From Limisphaerales bacterium (GTDB taxonomy: Bacteria > Verrucomicrobiota > Verrucomicrobiia > Limisphaerales > UBA8199): DNA of 7,733 nt. Positions 1 through 6,729 of this stretch are shown in pieces (within the stretch, counting starts at the first letter, position 1; each line of letters opens with the position of its first letter). The translations under genes and the position numbers were made by a program. The notes beneath the pieces were generated by a model, which did no database searches, had not been told where the DNA came from, and worked only from the letters and a program-made list of their open reading frames with translations. The stretch lies in NCBI GenBank assembly GCA_025356925.1, contig JANXQE010000147.1:1-7733 (forward strand), in the 5' to 3' direction.

Positions 1-129
1 CTCAGCCTATGACTGGATGCATCAGGCGATCTGCGCCGATTTCCATGGGCGACCAATCCCTTCTCTATTGTTGGATTCCTCGTGATTCCAGTCGGCGCAC
101 CAATCGCCGTTCCAGGCACCCGCTAAACC

Positions 130-447
130 GTGAACGGTTACCGGCAAAAGAGGATTCGCTGTTTCGATTGGCAGTACGCGGCGGAATATCTGACAGACTT
201 TCTCAATTTATTCCGTACTCCTGCCGAGGCGTCCAGTAGCGGTGGCGGCGCCAGCACCTTTGTCTATCGCTCTCACCCATCAAAGCCCAACGATACGTTG
301 ATGGCGATCAACTACGCTTATATGCTAGGGAAACTCCTCTTGGACGAACCGATGTTTGCGGATTCGAGTCTGAAAATCGCGCTGGAAAACATCCTTCGAT
401 ACGACTCGGCTTACCTGGGAAACTTTCCTGGCGCCATCTCGGGTTAG
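130..447 (+). pseudogene. Degraded phage terminase large-subunit-like C-terminal remnant
   Basis: The open frame encodes 105 residues from a GTG at 130, but this GTG directly follows an in-frame stop at 124-126 and has no ribosome binding site, so the frame is more likely a 3' remnant than an intact gene. The residues KRIRCFDW, then YLTDFLNLF, then a Ser/Gly-rich loop and HPSKPNDTLMAINYAYML resemble the end of the nuclease domain of phage large terminases, where a basic segment leads to an acidic DFL-type stretch and a final P-x-D-x-L/A-x-x-x-YA motif. Upstream, frame 2 (bases 2-85) reads as plausible protein (SAYDWMHQAICADFHGRP) before a stop, which would fit a frameshifted 5' part of the same gene. 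No other phage gene is visible. The family call is from motif memory only; an unrelated hypothetical protein is possible. Confidence 0.4.
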
Positions 448-488
448 TCGATAGTTAATAAACCCACCTTTAGCCCTTTAGCGGCCCG

Positions 489-553
489 GCAGGCTTGCTC
501 CTCGCGTGAGGACCTCGACTTACAGGACCATAGGGTCAGTTCAGTAAGCCTGC
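489..553. repeat. Inverted repeat GCAGGCTT / AAGCCTGC with inner hairpin
   Basis: The arms at 489-496 and 546-553 are perfect 8-bp reverse complements. Inside lies CCTC-GCGT-GAGG at 500-511, a 4-bp stem with a 4-base loop. It could be a folded RNA or part of a mobile-element end. Arms this short can arise by chance, so the call is weak. Confidence 0.25.
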
Positions 554-603
554 GAGGGGACCAAAATCTCGAAACATTGCAGCGCGAACTGCGATCAACC
601 TCA

Positions 604-644
604 GTGTCAGCGGTGTCAGCGTGTCCGCGCGTCCGCGCGTCCGC
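604..644. repeat. Tandem 8-bp repeat, GYGTCMGC, five copies
   Basis: Copies on the plus strand are GTGTCAGC (604-611), one extra G, GTGTCAGC (613-620), GTGTCCGC (621-628), GCGTCCGC (629-636) and GCGTCCGC (637-644). The units drift from CAGC to CCGC along the array. Such GC-rich octamer arrays are, as far as I recall, common in intergenic DNA of some Verrucomicrobiota, but that is memory and not tested here. The array ends about 48 bases from the point where cusA homology stops. Confidence 0.75.
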
Positions 645-691
645 AAAAATCCCTATCCATGTGGCCGGACAGAGCAACCTCCTGGGATGAC

Positions 692-989
692 TGTCTTCAA
701 AAATGATATATACGAACGAATAGCCGTAGAAGGAGTAGCCGCGCACGACTTTCGCCTTGGGCACCGAAAGCATGTTGGTGGTGAGCGGATACGTAACTTG
801 GTCCTGGACGATCTGGGGCGCTTGGCCCGGCCACTCGGTATAGACGATGACCTGCACGTCGGATTGGTCAGGGATCGCGTCCAAGGGGATATTCTTGAGC
901 GCATAAACGCCACCCAGCACCAGCACAATCGTCCCCAGGAGGACGATAAACTTGTTCTTGAGCGAAAAATCTATGATGCGTTGGAGCAT
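692..989 (-). pseudogene. cusA: Truncated CusA-type heavy-metal RND efflux pump (N-terminal 99 residues)
   Basis: The first 99 residues match the start of heavy-metal RND transporters of the CusA/CzcA family: MLQRIIDFSLKNKF, a first membrane helix at about residues 11-33, the signature NIPLDAIPDQSDVQV, then TEWPGQAPQIV, QVTYPLTT and SFVYIIFED. A full pump is about 1,030-1,060 residues with twelve membrane helices and drives proton-coupled metal export across the inner membrane. Family resemblance stops after IFED (about base 693), where GTDIYWAR-type sequence would be expected; the frame then runs through unrelated, repeat-bearing DNA to a stop at 444, giving a chimeric 181-residue product. 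The start lies 11 bases after the adaptor stop, as in an operon. The fragment cannot form a pump. The cause may be a deletion, an insertion or an assembly join. CusA is favoured over CzcA because of the HMBD-bearing adaptor next door. Confidence 0.85.
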
Positions 990-1000
990 GAGAAGCGCCC

Positions 1001-2974
1001 TTAGTGTTGGTGTTGTTGAGGCATCGTGACATCGCTTGGCGGAGCGCCTGAATGTTCTTTGCGCCAGTTGTCCTCCGCGACTTTGCCATGGGGCACAGTG
1101 CTGGTGGGCACCAATTCCATTTCGCACTTCGGGCATTTGCCCGGCGTGTCCGACACCACGTCTGCGTGGGACGCCATCGGGCAGGTATAAAGACTGACCG
1201 GTAAGGCCTGAGTTTTGTCCGCACTGGCCTGGTTCCTAGGTGTATTTGAGAGGGGTGGTGCCTGCATCACAGGAATAAGCGTCATGTCGCACTTCGGACA
1301 TTTACCTGGTTTGTCGGAGCGCACGTCACTGTGTTCCGGCATGGGGCAGGTGTAATAGAGCAGCTTGCCGCCAGGCTGCAGTTTGGCCAAAGCGGCAGAC
1401 GTGACGGGCACCAGCGTCATGCCGCAAATGGGGCACTTGCCTGGATGATCATATTGGATGGAGACGTGCTCCGGCATCGGGCAGATATATTTCACGACCG
1501 CGTTTGTCGTGGCTGGAACCATGCCAGGCATTCCTTTTTGTTCCCCACCGGGCATGGTGTTGGTGGCGGTGATGCTTGGGGCAGGTGCGGCGGCCTCTTT
1601 GGGCTTGAGCATTTTCTGGATGGCCTCACGGAGTTGGCTTTCCGAATCGAGCATGAACTGGCCAGAGGTGACGATTCGCTCGCTTTCCTGTAATCCGCTG
1701 AGGACTTGGTACATGTCGTGCTCGGCCTGCGGCCCGAGTGCGACCGTGCGGGGCTCAAACTTACCCTCTTCCAATGCGACAAAGACGGTGTTCTTCTCTC
1801 CACTACGCAAAATGGCCATATCGGGCACCAGCAACACCGAAGGCTCCAGCTCGGAGACAACCTGAACAGTAGCGAACATGCCGGGCTTGAGGAAGTAACC
1901 GGGATTGTGAAACTCCATCCTCACGCGCGCCGTGCGAGTTTTCTCGTCCACATTCGGATAGATGTATGTCACGCGCCCCCGGAACTCCCTGTCGGATAAA
2001 TAGGAAAGCGTGACGGTCACCTCCTGCCCCAGTTTGATGTAATCCAGGTCCTGCTCATAAATCTGAGCCTGAACCCAAACCAACCCCAGGTCTGCCAACC
2101 GGTACATCTTCATGCCCGCATCAACCATCTGGCCTTGAACCACCATCTTGTCCATGACGAAGCCGTCTATCGGTGCCTGAATGCGCAAAGTCTTGCTGGG
2201 TTGCCCGGTGCGCTCCAGTTCGGCGATTTGCTCGTCTGAGATGTCGAAAAATTTCAGCTTGGTGATCGCGCTGGTCTTGAGCGGATCCGAGCCACCCGCT
2301 CTCGCGTCCATCGCAAGCAAGTATTCCCGTTGGGCACTGTAAAGCTCCGGTGAATAGATCTCGAACAGCGGGTCGCCGCGATGGACCTGCTGGCCGGTGG
2401 CATCGACGTAGAGTTTCTCAATCCATCCTTTGAATTTGGTGGTCACATCGACTAGCGCCGTTTCGTTGTAGTCGATTGCACCCACAGTCCGAATTATTCG
2501 ACGCAACGGTCCGCGCGTGACAGTCGCCGTGCGGATGCCCATGGTTTGGGTAGTTGCCGGGTCGACGGCGATGGTCTGTGACTCGGCTGCAGCCGCTTCA
2601 TCCTCATATACCGGCACCATCTCCATCCCCATGCTATCTTTGCGCGGCGTGGGACTGATTTCCCCTGGGGTCATGGTGGATTTGTAGTATTTGACCTTCC
2701 GTTCTCTAGATACGGTCGCAGGCCCACTCTTCGCGGTCGTAGTTGGTTTCCGGATCGGCGTTAGCTTCATGCCGCAAATCGGGCAGTTTCCAGGCTTGTT
2801 TTGCACCACTTGCGGATGCATGCCGCAGGTGTAGAGGGTTTTGTTAGCTACCTCACCGGTAGCGGAGGTGTTGCTAGCTCCACAGCCCGTCAGCAACGAG
2901 GTGGCGGTGCCCGCGATGGCGAGCATCAGCACGAAAAGGACGAACTGTTTCACATGTTTGCTTTGGATTGTCAT
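1001..2974 (-). CDS. cusB: Efflux RND periplasmic adaptor (CusB type) with multiple heavy-metal-binding domains
   Basis: This 657-residue protein is the membrane-fusion subunit that links an inner-membrane RND pump to an outer-membrane TolC channel. It begins with a lipoprotein signal (lipobox LLTGC, Cys31). A first HMBD (residues 47-74) has the pattern YTCGMHP...CPICGMKLTP. A second, degenerate one (about 98-125) keeps YYKSTM and KDSMGMEMVPVYE but has lost its cysteines, as is usual at the start of CusB adaptors. The adaptor core follows, with the barrel-sandwich (lipoyl-like), hairpin and beta-barrel parts (about 135-455), including GWIEKLYVDATGQQVHRGDPL and LFEIYSPEL. The C-terminal tail carries three more HMBDs (493-524, 539-569, 595-623) and ends in QQHQH. 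CusB adaptors are usually about 400-500 residues, so the tail is an expansion. The gene lies 39 bases after tolC and 11 before cusA. Metal is probably Cu(I)/Ag(I), by inference. Confidence 0.92.
   Translation of the reverse strand: MTIQSKHVKQFVLFVLMLAIAGTATSLLTGCGASNTSATGEVANKTLYTCGMHPQVVQNKPGNCPICGMKLTPIRKPTTTAKSGPATVSRERKVKYYKSTMTPGEISPTPRKDSMGMEMVPVYEDEAAAAESQTIAVDPATTQTMGIRTATVTRGPLRRIIRTVGAIDYNETALVDVTTKFKGWIEKLYVDATGQQVHRGDPLFEIYSPELYSAQREYLLAMDARAGGSDPLKTSAITKLKFFDISDEQIAELERTGQPSKTLRIQAPIDGFVMDKMVVQGQMVDAGMKMYRLADLGLVWVQAQIYEQDLDYIKLGQEVTVTLSYLSDREFRGRVTYIYPNVDEKTRTARVRMEFHNPGYFLKPGMFATVQVVSELEPSVLLVPDMAILRSGEKNTVFVALEEGKFEPRTVALGPQAEHDMYQVLSGLQESERIVTSGQFMLDSESQLREAIQKMLKPKEAAAPAPSITATNTMPGGEQKGMPGMVPATTNAVVKYICPMPEHVSIQYDHPGKCPICGMTLVPVTSAALAKLQPGGKLLYYTCPMPEHSDVRSDKPGKCPKCDMTLIPVMQAPPLSNTPRNQASADKTQALPVSLYTCPMASHADVVSDTPGKCPKCEMELVPTSTVPHGKVAEDNWRKEHSGAPPSDVTMPQQHQH
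1106..1498 (-). repeat. Three tandem HMBD motifs in the adaptor C-terminus
   Basis: Coding repeats with the core pattern Y-x-CPM...H...PGKCP-[IK]-C-x-M-x-L-[VI]-P occur at adaptor residues 493-524, 539-569 and 595-623, separated by linkers of about 14 and 25 residues rich in Pro, Ala and Ser. Each has one CPM and one CPxC pair, suited to binding a soft metal. They are diverged at the DNA level, so they are not a recent slippage product. Confidence 0.85.
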
Positions 2975-3013
2975 AAGAATTTCAGCTTAAAGTCCTGGCG
3001 GGTGGCAGCGCGT

Positions 3014-4453
3014 TTACATTCCACTTTGATTGCCTTTCCTAGGAGTGGCAGAAGGGGTCATGCCCGCAGGCTTGGAACCCATCGGTGCATTGGAAGGCGA
3101 CATGCCTTGAATGATCAGCGAAAGCTCAGCCAGGACCACCTCCCGTTGCGTGCTTGCTTCTACCTCGTCCAGCTTAAAACCAAGCAGGGTGCGCTCGGCG
3201 TCGGTCAAATTGAAGAAATCGATCTGGCCCGCAAGGTAGCCCGACTGGGCTACTTCAAGCGATTTGCCCGCTTTGGGCAAGAGCTGTTCGCGCAGAAGCA
3301 CCAAGTTGCGGCTGGCCTCGCGATACAGGTAGGATTTCTCAGCAAAATCCACAGCCAATGCGATCTGTTCGGCCGAGAAGCGCGCTTCAGCCGAGAGCTT
3401 GTTGGCCTGTGCTTCGGCAATCTGAGCGGCGATTTTGTCGCGCCATATCGGCAGCGAGAGGGTTCCGGGTCCTCCCGGCAATCGATAAAGCGTCGGGTTC
3501 ATCTTCACGTCGGCCATGAAGCCGAGGCTAAAATCGGGCAGTCGCCCTTTTCGGGCCAGGATGATGGAGGCTTCGGCGGCGCGAACTTCGGCCTCCATTC
3601 CTTTGAGGCGCTGATTCTGAGCGAGAGCGGTCGCAAATAATTTATCCGACGTCATTTCTAGAACGGTGGACTCGAAGTGTCTCGGTATTGGCGGCGCCGG
3701 CTCTTCGGCTTTCATCCCCAGAGCCCCCTTGAACTGGGCCACCAGCGAGCTGCGCGAATCTTCCAGGTTGGCGATTTCATTACTGAGTCGATCCTGCTCG
3801 ATTTGGGCGCGCAGCACGTCCTGCAATGTGACCTTGGCAACCTCGTTCTGGGATCGGGCGAGTTTCTCCAAATCGCTCAGCAGTTGAAGGGTTTCCTGGT
3901 TCACCCGGATTTTCTCAGCCAGGAAATAGAGCTGATAGTAAGTGCGTTTGACCTCGAACGCACTGGCGAGCACGGCGGATTGGAAAGCGAAAAACTTGGC
4001 TTGGCTTTCGGCGGAAGCGACCGCAGCGCCGACCCGGAGCTTTTCCGGCCATGGAATGTTCCCCATCAGCCCGGGCATGATTGAGGTGACCACGCTTTGG
4101 ATGTCCATCTGGAACGTCAATTGCGGATCGGGAAATGACCTCGCTTGGGTGATGCGCTCGACCGAGGCTGCCCAATCGTAATACGAAGCCTCCACTTGCG
4201 GTTGGTTGAGCATGGCGAAAGCGAGATAATTGCTCAGGCTGGAGTCGGTGGTTAGGACTGGCAACACCGGTTGTGCGCCATGAGGCCGATAACCGGCGGC
4301 GATTGCTTCTGCCTGGCGGCGCGCCTCCTTCTCGGCTTTGGTCGGAATTCCCTTGCAGCCTGCCAACAGCAATGCCAGTGCTGGGATGGCCACAACGGCT
4401 GAGTTGCGCATCACTTTCACACTAATCATAAAATTCGAACTCGATAGTTGCAT
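3014..4453 (-). CDS. TolC-family outer-membrane efflux lipoprotein (CusC-like)
   Basis: This 479-residue protein is the expected outer-membrane channel for the adaptor downstream. It has a lipoprotein signal with lipobox LLAGC (Cys33), so the mature protein would be anchored by lipid. The body shows the long Ala/Gln/Glu/Leu-rich helical segments of outer-membrane efflux proteins in two repeats (for example SQAKFFAFQSAVLASAFEVK, then a second helical half after residue 290), and LPDFSLGF near the start of the second half. Length is typical of the family. The ATG at 4453 is preceded by GGGGAG only 3 bases away; ATGs at 4429 and 4411 would give shorter and more typical lipoprotein signals, so the exact start is open. 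The stop is 39 bases before the adaptor gene. The protein could serve cobalt/zinc/cadmium export as well as copper/silver export; the family does not discriminate. Confidence 0.9.
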   Translation of the reverse strand: MQLSSSNFMISVKVMRNSAVVAIPALALLLAGCKGIPTKAEKEARRQAEAIAAGYRPHGAQPVLPVLTTDSSLSNYLAFAMLNQPQVEASYYDWAASVERITQARSFPDPQLTFQMDIQSVVTSIMPGLMGNIPWPEKLRVGAAVASAESQAKFFAFQSAVLASAFEVKRTYYQLYFLAEKIRVNQETLQLLSDLEKLARSQNEVAKVTLQDVLRAQIEQDRLSNEIANLEDSRSSLVAQFKGALGMKAEEPAPPIPRHFESTVLEMTSDKLFATALAQNQRLKGMEAEVRAAEASIILARKGRLPDFSLGFMADVKMNPTLYRLPGGPGTLSLPIWRDKIAAQIAEAQANKLSAEARFSAEQIALAVDFAEKSYLYREASRNLVLLREQLLPKAGKSLEVAQSGYLAGQIDFFNLTDAERTLLGFKLDEVEASTQREVVLAELSLIIQGMSPSNAPMGSKPAGMTPSATPRKGNQSGM

Positions 4454-4588
4454 TATCTCCCCATGTTACGCCGCAGACTGCGCTTTCCTCTCAGAATCAA
4501 CAAGAAGAATTGTAGGAGAGAGCGAGCAGAGCGCAGTCGGTTGTCTAATGGCGTTCATTTGGTTTGGGTCACGGCAAAAAGGCCGAGT
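4454..4588 (-). promoter_or_regulatory. 135-base leader before tolC with perfect 9-bp inverted repeat
   Basis: This is the longest gap in the minus-strand train, so a second promoter for tolC-cusB-cusA may lie here. GACTGCGCT (4476-4484) and AGCGCAGTC (4530-4538) are perfect reverse complements 45 bases apart. A good -10-like hexamer, TACAAT on the minus strand (4509-4514), lies between them, but no convincing -35 box is seen at 16-18 bases. CTCTC and GAGAG stretches inside could extend an RNA hairpin. Possible roles are a two-site operator or a folded leader. No T-run follows, so a classical terminator is not supported. Confidence 0.35.
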
Positions 4589-5494
4589 TCAATTCTCTGA
4601 TTGTTCGTGTGTTGCGTGGGAGTTTTTGCCGAACAAAGCGCCCCAGTTGAGATGGTTTCCGATCTGGATCGTGAAGACGCTGTCGGCTTCCCGGCGGCCG
4701 GCCACCGGGAGCTGTGCACCAGTGCGAAGCTGCCAGCCGCTCCGCACGTGCCAGAACGAGAGACCCGGCGCGACCGATGTCGTGTGCCGACCCAAGAGGC
4801 TTTCGCGAAAACTGTGCTCTCCAATCAGTTCGAACATCGGCGCGGCGACCCACTTTTGAGCCGGTCGAGCTGGAGCCACTTCGCCAAATTTCACTCCGTG
4901 AATGAAGGAGTAGGCAAGGCCGACGCCATATTCGAACCAAGTATCACGGTCTCCGAGCAGGTTGTCGCCCACTGCGAGGTTCACCACGGCGCTCCAGTTG
5001 CCCACGGCTTTATCGGCAAAAAGGTATTGTGTAAACGAAGTGTTGCCGCTGCCCAGACCATCGGACTTGCTGCCAGTGGGCAAGCCAAACCCGCTGGCGG
5101 TCGAGATGACAAAATCGGGTTTCATCAGCAGCGCGTATTTGAGCGGCGAGACTTGCATGTCGCCCAGGCCCATGACTCGGCCTTGCCCATCGGGCGCTGC
5201 CATGTTGGAGACAGGCAGGAACAATTCGAAGCCGTACCGGTAGCTCTGGCTGCCGTAGGCCAGTTCGAGTTCGCCTTGATAGCCGGAATGTTTGACGCCG
5301 TTGTCATCCGTCATGCCCTCCAGGGCGAAGAAATTGAAGCGTTGCTCGTTCTCGATATGAGCATGGTGGAGGATCGTTGGGTCGAGAATTGCGCCGGAAA
5401 AGGGCGCGCCGAGCTCGTGAGCGAACAAGAGGGCTGGAGTTGTTATCGTTCCGGCCAGAAGCAGAGTACAAAGATTTCGGGAGCTGTTTTTCAT
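4589..5494 (-). CDS. Predicted outer-membrane beta-barrel protein of a metal-resistance locus
   Basis: This 301-residue protein has a Sec signal (residues 1-25, cleavage after LLFA) and a mature N-terminus starting with His, followed by PFSGAILDP and HHAH (His43, His44, His46), which could bind metal. The rest alternates polar and hydrophobic residues with many Gly, Tyr, Phe and Trp, as in an outer-membrane barrel (YRYGFELFLPVS, LGDMQVSPLKYALL, GFGLPTGSK, WFEYGVGLAYSF). The LP(V/T)-GD-P pattern recalls the broad MetA/phenol-degradation-like transporter superfamily, but I cannot name a specific family. It starts 27 bases after the TRASH protein gene and precedes tolC. A role in outer-membrane metal passage is inferred only from neighbours. 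No clear Shine-Dalgarno is seen before the ATG. Confidence 0.7.
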   Translation of the reverse strand: MKNSSRNLCTLLLAGTITTPALLFAHELGAPFSGAILDPTILHHAHIENEQRFNFFALEGMTDDNGVKHSGYQGELELAYGSQSYRYGFELFLPVSNMAAPDGQGRVMGLGDMQVSPLKYALLMKPDFVISTASGFGLPTGSKSDGLGSGNTSFTQYLFADKAVGNWSAVVNLAVGDNLLGDRDTWFEYGVGLAYSFIHGVKFGEVAPARPAQKWVAAPMFELIGEHSFRESLLGRHTTSVAPGLSFWHVRSGWQLRTGAQLPVAGRREADSVFTIQIGNHLNWGALFGKNSHATHEQSEN

Positions 5495-5521
5495 GTTCGA
5501 TTCGTTGGGGACAGCCGGCTG

Positions 5522-5773
5522 CTATTGGGTTACCGGCTTGGGGCGCAGCAGGTCGAAAATCGCGTGGACCTCGGCCTGCGTATTTTGCCTGCGGACGAAC
5601 TCCAGTGGATTCTGCTGGAAGGTTTTCAGGCACAACGGGCAGCACAAGGCCACCATCTGCTCTTCAAACTTGATTCGCGTGTAGCCACTGCTGCCAGCGA
5701 CAGACTTGCCGCAAACGGCGCATCTTTCACCGCCGCCATCTAACTGGCTCACCATCACATCATCAATGCTCAT
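5522..5773 (-). CDS. Small TRASH-like cysteine protein, putative metal chaperone or sensor
   Basis: The 83-residue product has CAVCG (Cys18, Cys21) followed after 22 residues by CCPLC (Cys44, Cys45, Cys48) and then TF. This C-x2-C-x19-22-C-x3-C pattern with a following Phe is that of the TRASH domain, a small zinc-finger-like fold linked to metal sensing and trafficking. No signal peptide is present, so it is probably cytoplasmic, unlike its neighbours. A strong Shine-Dalgarno, GAGGAGG (5782-5788), lies 8 bases from the ATG and overlaps the stop of the upstream lipoprotein gene, which points to coupled translation. After the domain comes a short helical tail (AEVHAIFDLLRPK). A role as an intracellular copper carrier or accessory sensor is inferred. 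A YHS-type domain is the main alternative. Confidence 0.75.
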   Translation of the reverse strand: MSIDDVMVSQLDGGGERCAVCGKSVAGSSGYTRIKFEEQMVALCCPLCLKTFQQNPLEFVRRQNTQAEVHAIFDLLRPKPVTQ

Positions 5774-5781
5774 AAGCCTGG

Positions 5782-5788
5782 CCTCCTC
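5782..5788 (-). promoter_or_regulatory. Strong ribosome binding site of the TRASH protein gene
   Basis: On the minus strand GAGGAGG sits 8 bases before the ATG at 5773. Its first bases overlap the TGA stop (5787-5789) of the preceding gene. It is the best Shine-Dalgarno in the window; most others in the train are weak and A-rich. Confidence 0.75.
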
Positions 5789-6155
5789 AGTGCTCCGGAG
5801 CGTTCGGAACCTGAAGATAGACGTGGTGCGCCACCGGTTGGCCTAATACCGCGTGATAATGGATCCGGACCGACCTTCCAGATTCCACCTCGTTGGCGCG
5901 AATGGGGATTCCGTTCTTCCAAAATTTCGTGGTCTCCTCGTAGCCAAACACGACAGGCTGGGATGGCTTGAGTGGAACCAGGATGAGGCGGTGCCCCTTG
6001 AGATCGATCGACTGTAATGTGCCGTCAAAGGTCAGGCCATGCACTGGGCCGGGATAGCTTTGTGTTGCGCACCCGGCCCAAAGCAGACTCGCTAAACCCA
6101 AACTGGCGAGCACCTCGAAGGCGAGGGCGGTCTTCCGGTTGGTAGCGCGGTCCAT
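5787..6155 (-). CDS. Small lipoprotein, unknown function
   Basis: This 122-residue protein has a lipoprotein signal ending in LLWAGC (Cys29). The mature part looks like a small all-beta fold: FDGTLQSIDLKGHRLILVP, then VVFGYEETTKFWKNG, then IPIRANEVESGRSVRIHYHA and a final VAHHVYLQV. A G-T-x-x-x-I-D...L-x-V...T...G-x-x-V-x-I pattern resembles small OB-like periplasmic proteins, which include metal-binding CusF-like and DUF5666-like folds, but the CusF copper ligands (one His, two Met and a Trp in a set arrangement) are not recognisable. The late HYH and HH could bind metal. The ATG is preceded by AAAGG. The gene is tightly linked to the TRASH gene downstream (13 bases). The function is unknown. 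Confidence 0.7.
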   Translation of the reverse strand: MDRATNRKTALAFEVLASLGLASLLWAGCATQSYPGPVHGLTFDGTLQSIDLKGHRLILVPLKPSQPVVFGYEETTKFWKNGIPIRANEVESGRSVRIHYHAVLGQPVAHHVYLQVPNAPEH

Positions 6156-6208
6156 AGGCCTTTGGAATTACGTGTTGCTCGCCGATGATTGTTTCTCGCT
6201 TCAAGCGA

Positions 6209-6685
6209 CTACTTCAGCGGCGCGACTTCGATTTTCTTTTCCATGCCTTTGGTAGCTACGTCCCCGGCGCCTTTCACTGAACAGCAGGCGAGGTTCTCGG
6301 CGCCGCAACTGCTGCATTTGTGGTTGCCGGTGGATTGCTTGGCTTTGCCGGTGCCCACGACGGCCCAGTCCGTACTACAGCCGCCGCACTGATGATGCGC
6401 GACAAGCTTAGTCGTCTGACCCATAAGAGTCCTCGCGCCTAGGCCTTTTGAGTTGGTATCGGCCTGGGCAACCCAGGCATCTTTGCATTTTGGACACGCC
6501 ATTGAAGGCGCCGCCACGGAAACGGGAATTGTCTGGGCTCTGCGCTCGTTTAACTGTGCGCGCACTTTCGGCGATGCAGTAATACCGTCATCTCCGGTGG
6601 GTTTGTATTGGGCTTGCGCCGTTCCGGCGATCAGTGACAGGGCAACGCTTGCCAGTACCGCGATCATGATGTTGGTGTTTTTCAT
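6209..6685 (-). CDS. Secreted cysteine-pair protein with C-terminal VAPLK tail
   Basis: This 158-residue protein has a Sec signal with cleavage after AQA (residue 25). Residues 34-50 (GITASPKVRAQLNERRA) resemble the SPRxREQ repeat found in the 153-residue protein two genes upstream. Three CxxC pairs follow: CPKC (64-67), CGGC (100-103, preceded by HH) and CSSC (124-127), plus a CC at 134-135. They may form one or two zinc-ribbon-like folds or bind copper. The last residues, EVAPLK, match the ends of the two genes upstream. GAGAAAAG precedes the ATG. I do not recognise a named family. Exported proteins with so many paired Cys are uncommon outside metal-binding or disulfide-rich proteins, so a periplasmic metal-binding role next to the efflux genes is a reasonable inference. 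Confidence 0.75.
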   Translation of the reverse strand: MKNTNIMIAVLASVALSLIAGTAQAQYKPTGDDGITASPKVRAQLNERRAQTIPVSVAAPSMACPKCKDAWVAQADTNSKGLGARTLMGQTTKLVAHHQCGGCSTDWAVVGTGKAKQSTGNHKCSSCGAENLACCSVKGAGDVATKGMEKKIEVAPLK

Positions 6686-6729
6686 ATTAACTTTTCTCGT
6701 TTATGTTCCGTTTTGCGTTTACTCGATGG

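Larger units (their letters stand above)
448..691. other. Gene-free junction region between phage-like remnant and cusA fragment
   Basis: No convincing gene is seen. The minus-strand frame that continues from the cusA fragment runs through this stretch to a stop at 444, but its residues are low-complexity where they cross the tandem repeat (ADARTRGHADTAD) and do not resemble an RND pump. The stretch holds an 8-bp inverted repeat (489-496 with 546-553), a small CCTC/GAGG hairpin (500-511) and an octamer tandem repeat (604-644). It looks like intergenic or mobile-element-flank DNA brought next to cusA by a rearrangement. Confidence 0.6.

Noticed and set aside
604..644. The octamer array as a CRISPR array
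   Set aside because: Units are 8 bases long and directly adjacent, without spacers; CRISPR repeats are over 20 bases with unique spacers.
615..660. Short minus-strand frame with an AGGAGG-like site starting at the ATG at 660
   Set aside because: It gives only about 14 residues through the tandem repeat before a stop, and the AGGAGG is too far from the ATG.
2801..3640. Plus-strand open frame of 279 residues across the tolC/cusB boundary
   Set aside because: It overlaps two well-supported genes in antisense and shows no domain or signal.
4565..4588. GGC-CTTTTT-GCC after the barrel gene as a terminator
   Set aside because: The stem is only three base pairs and the T-run is in the loop rather than after the stem.
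4601..5743. Long plus-strand open frame of 380 residues opposite the barrel and TRASH genes
   Set aside because: It is antisense to two genes with clear signals and motifs, has no family resemblance, and follows the high-GC codon shadow of the real strand.
5961..5975. LVPLK inside the 122-residue lipoprotein as another copy of the APLK tail
   Set aside because: It is internal, in a beta strand, and not at the C-terminus; it is a chance similarity.
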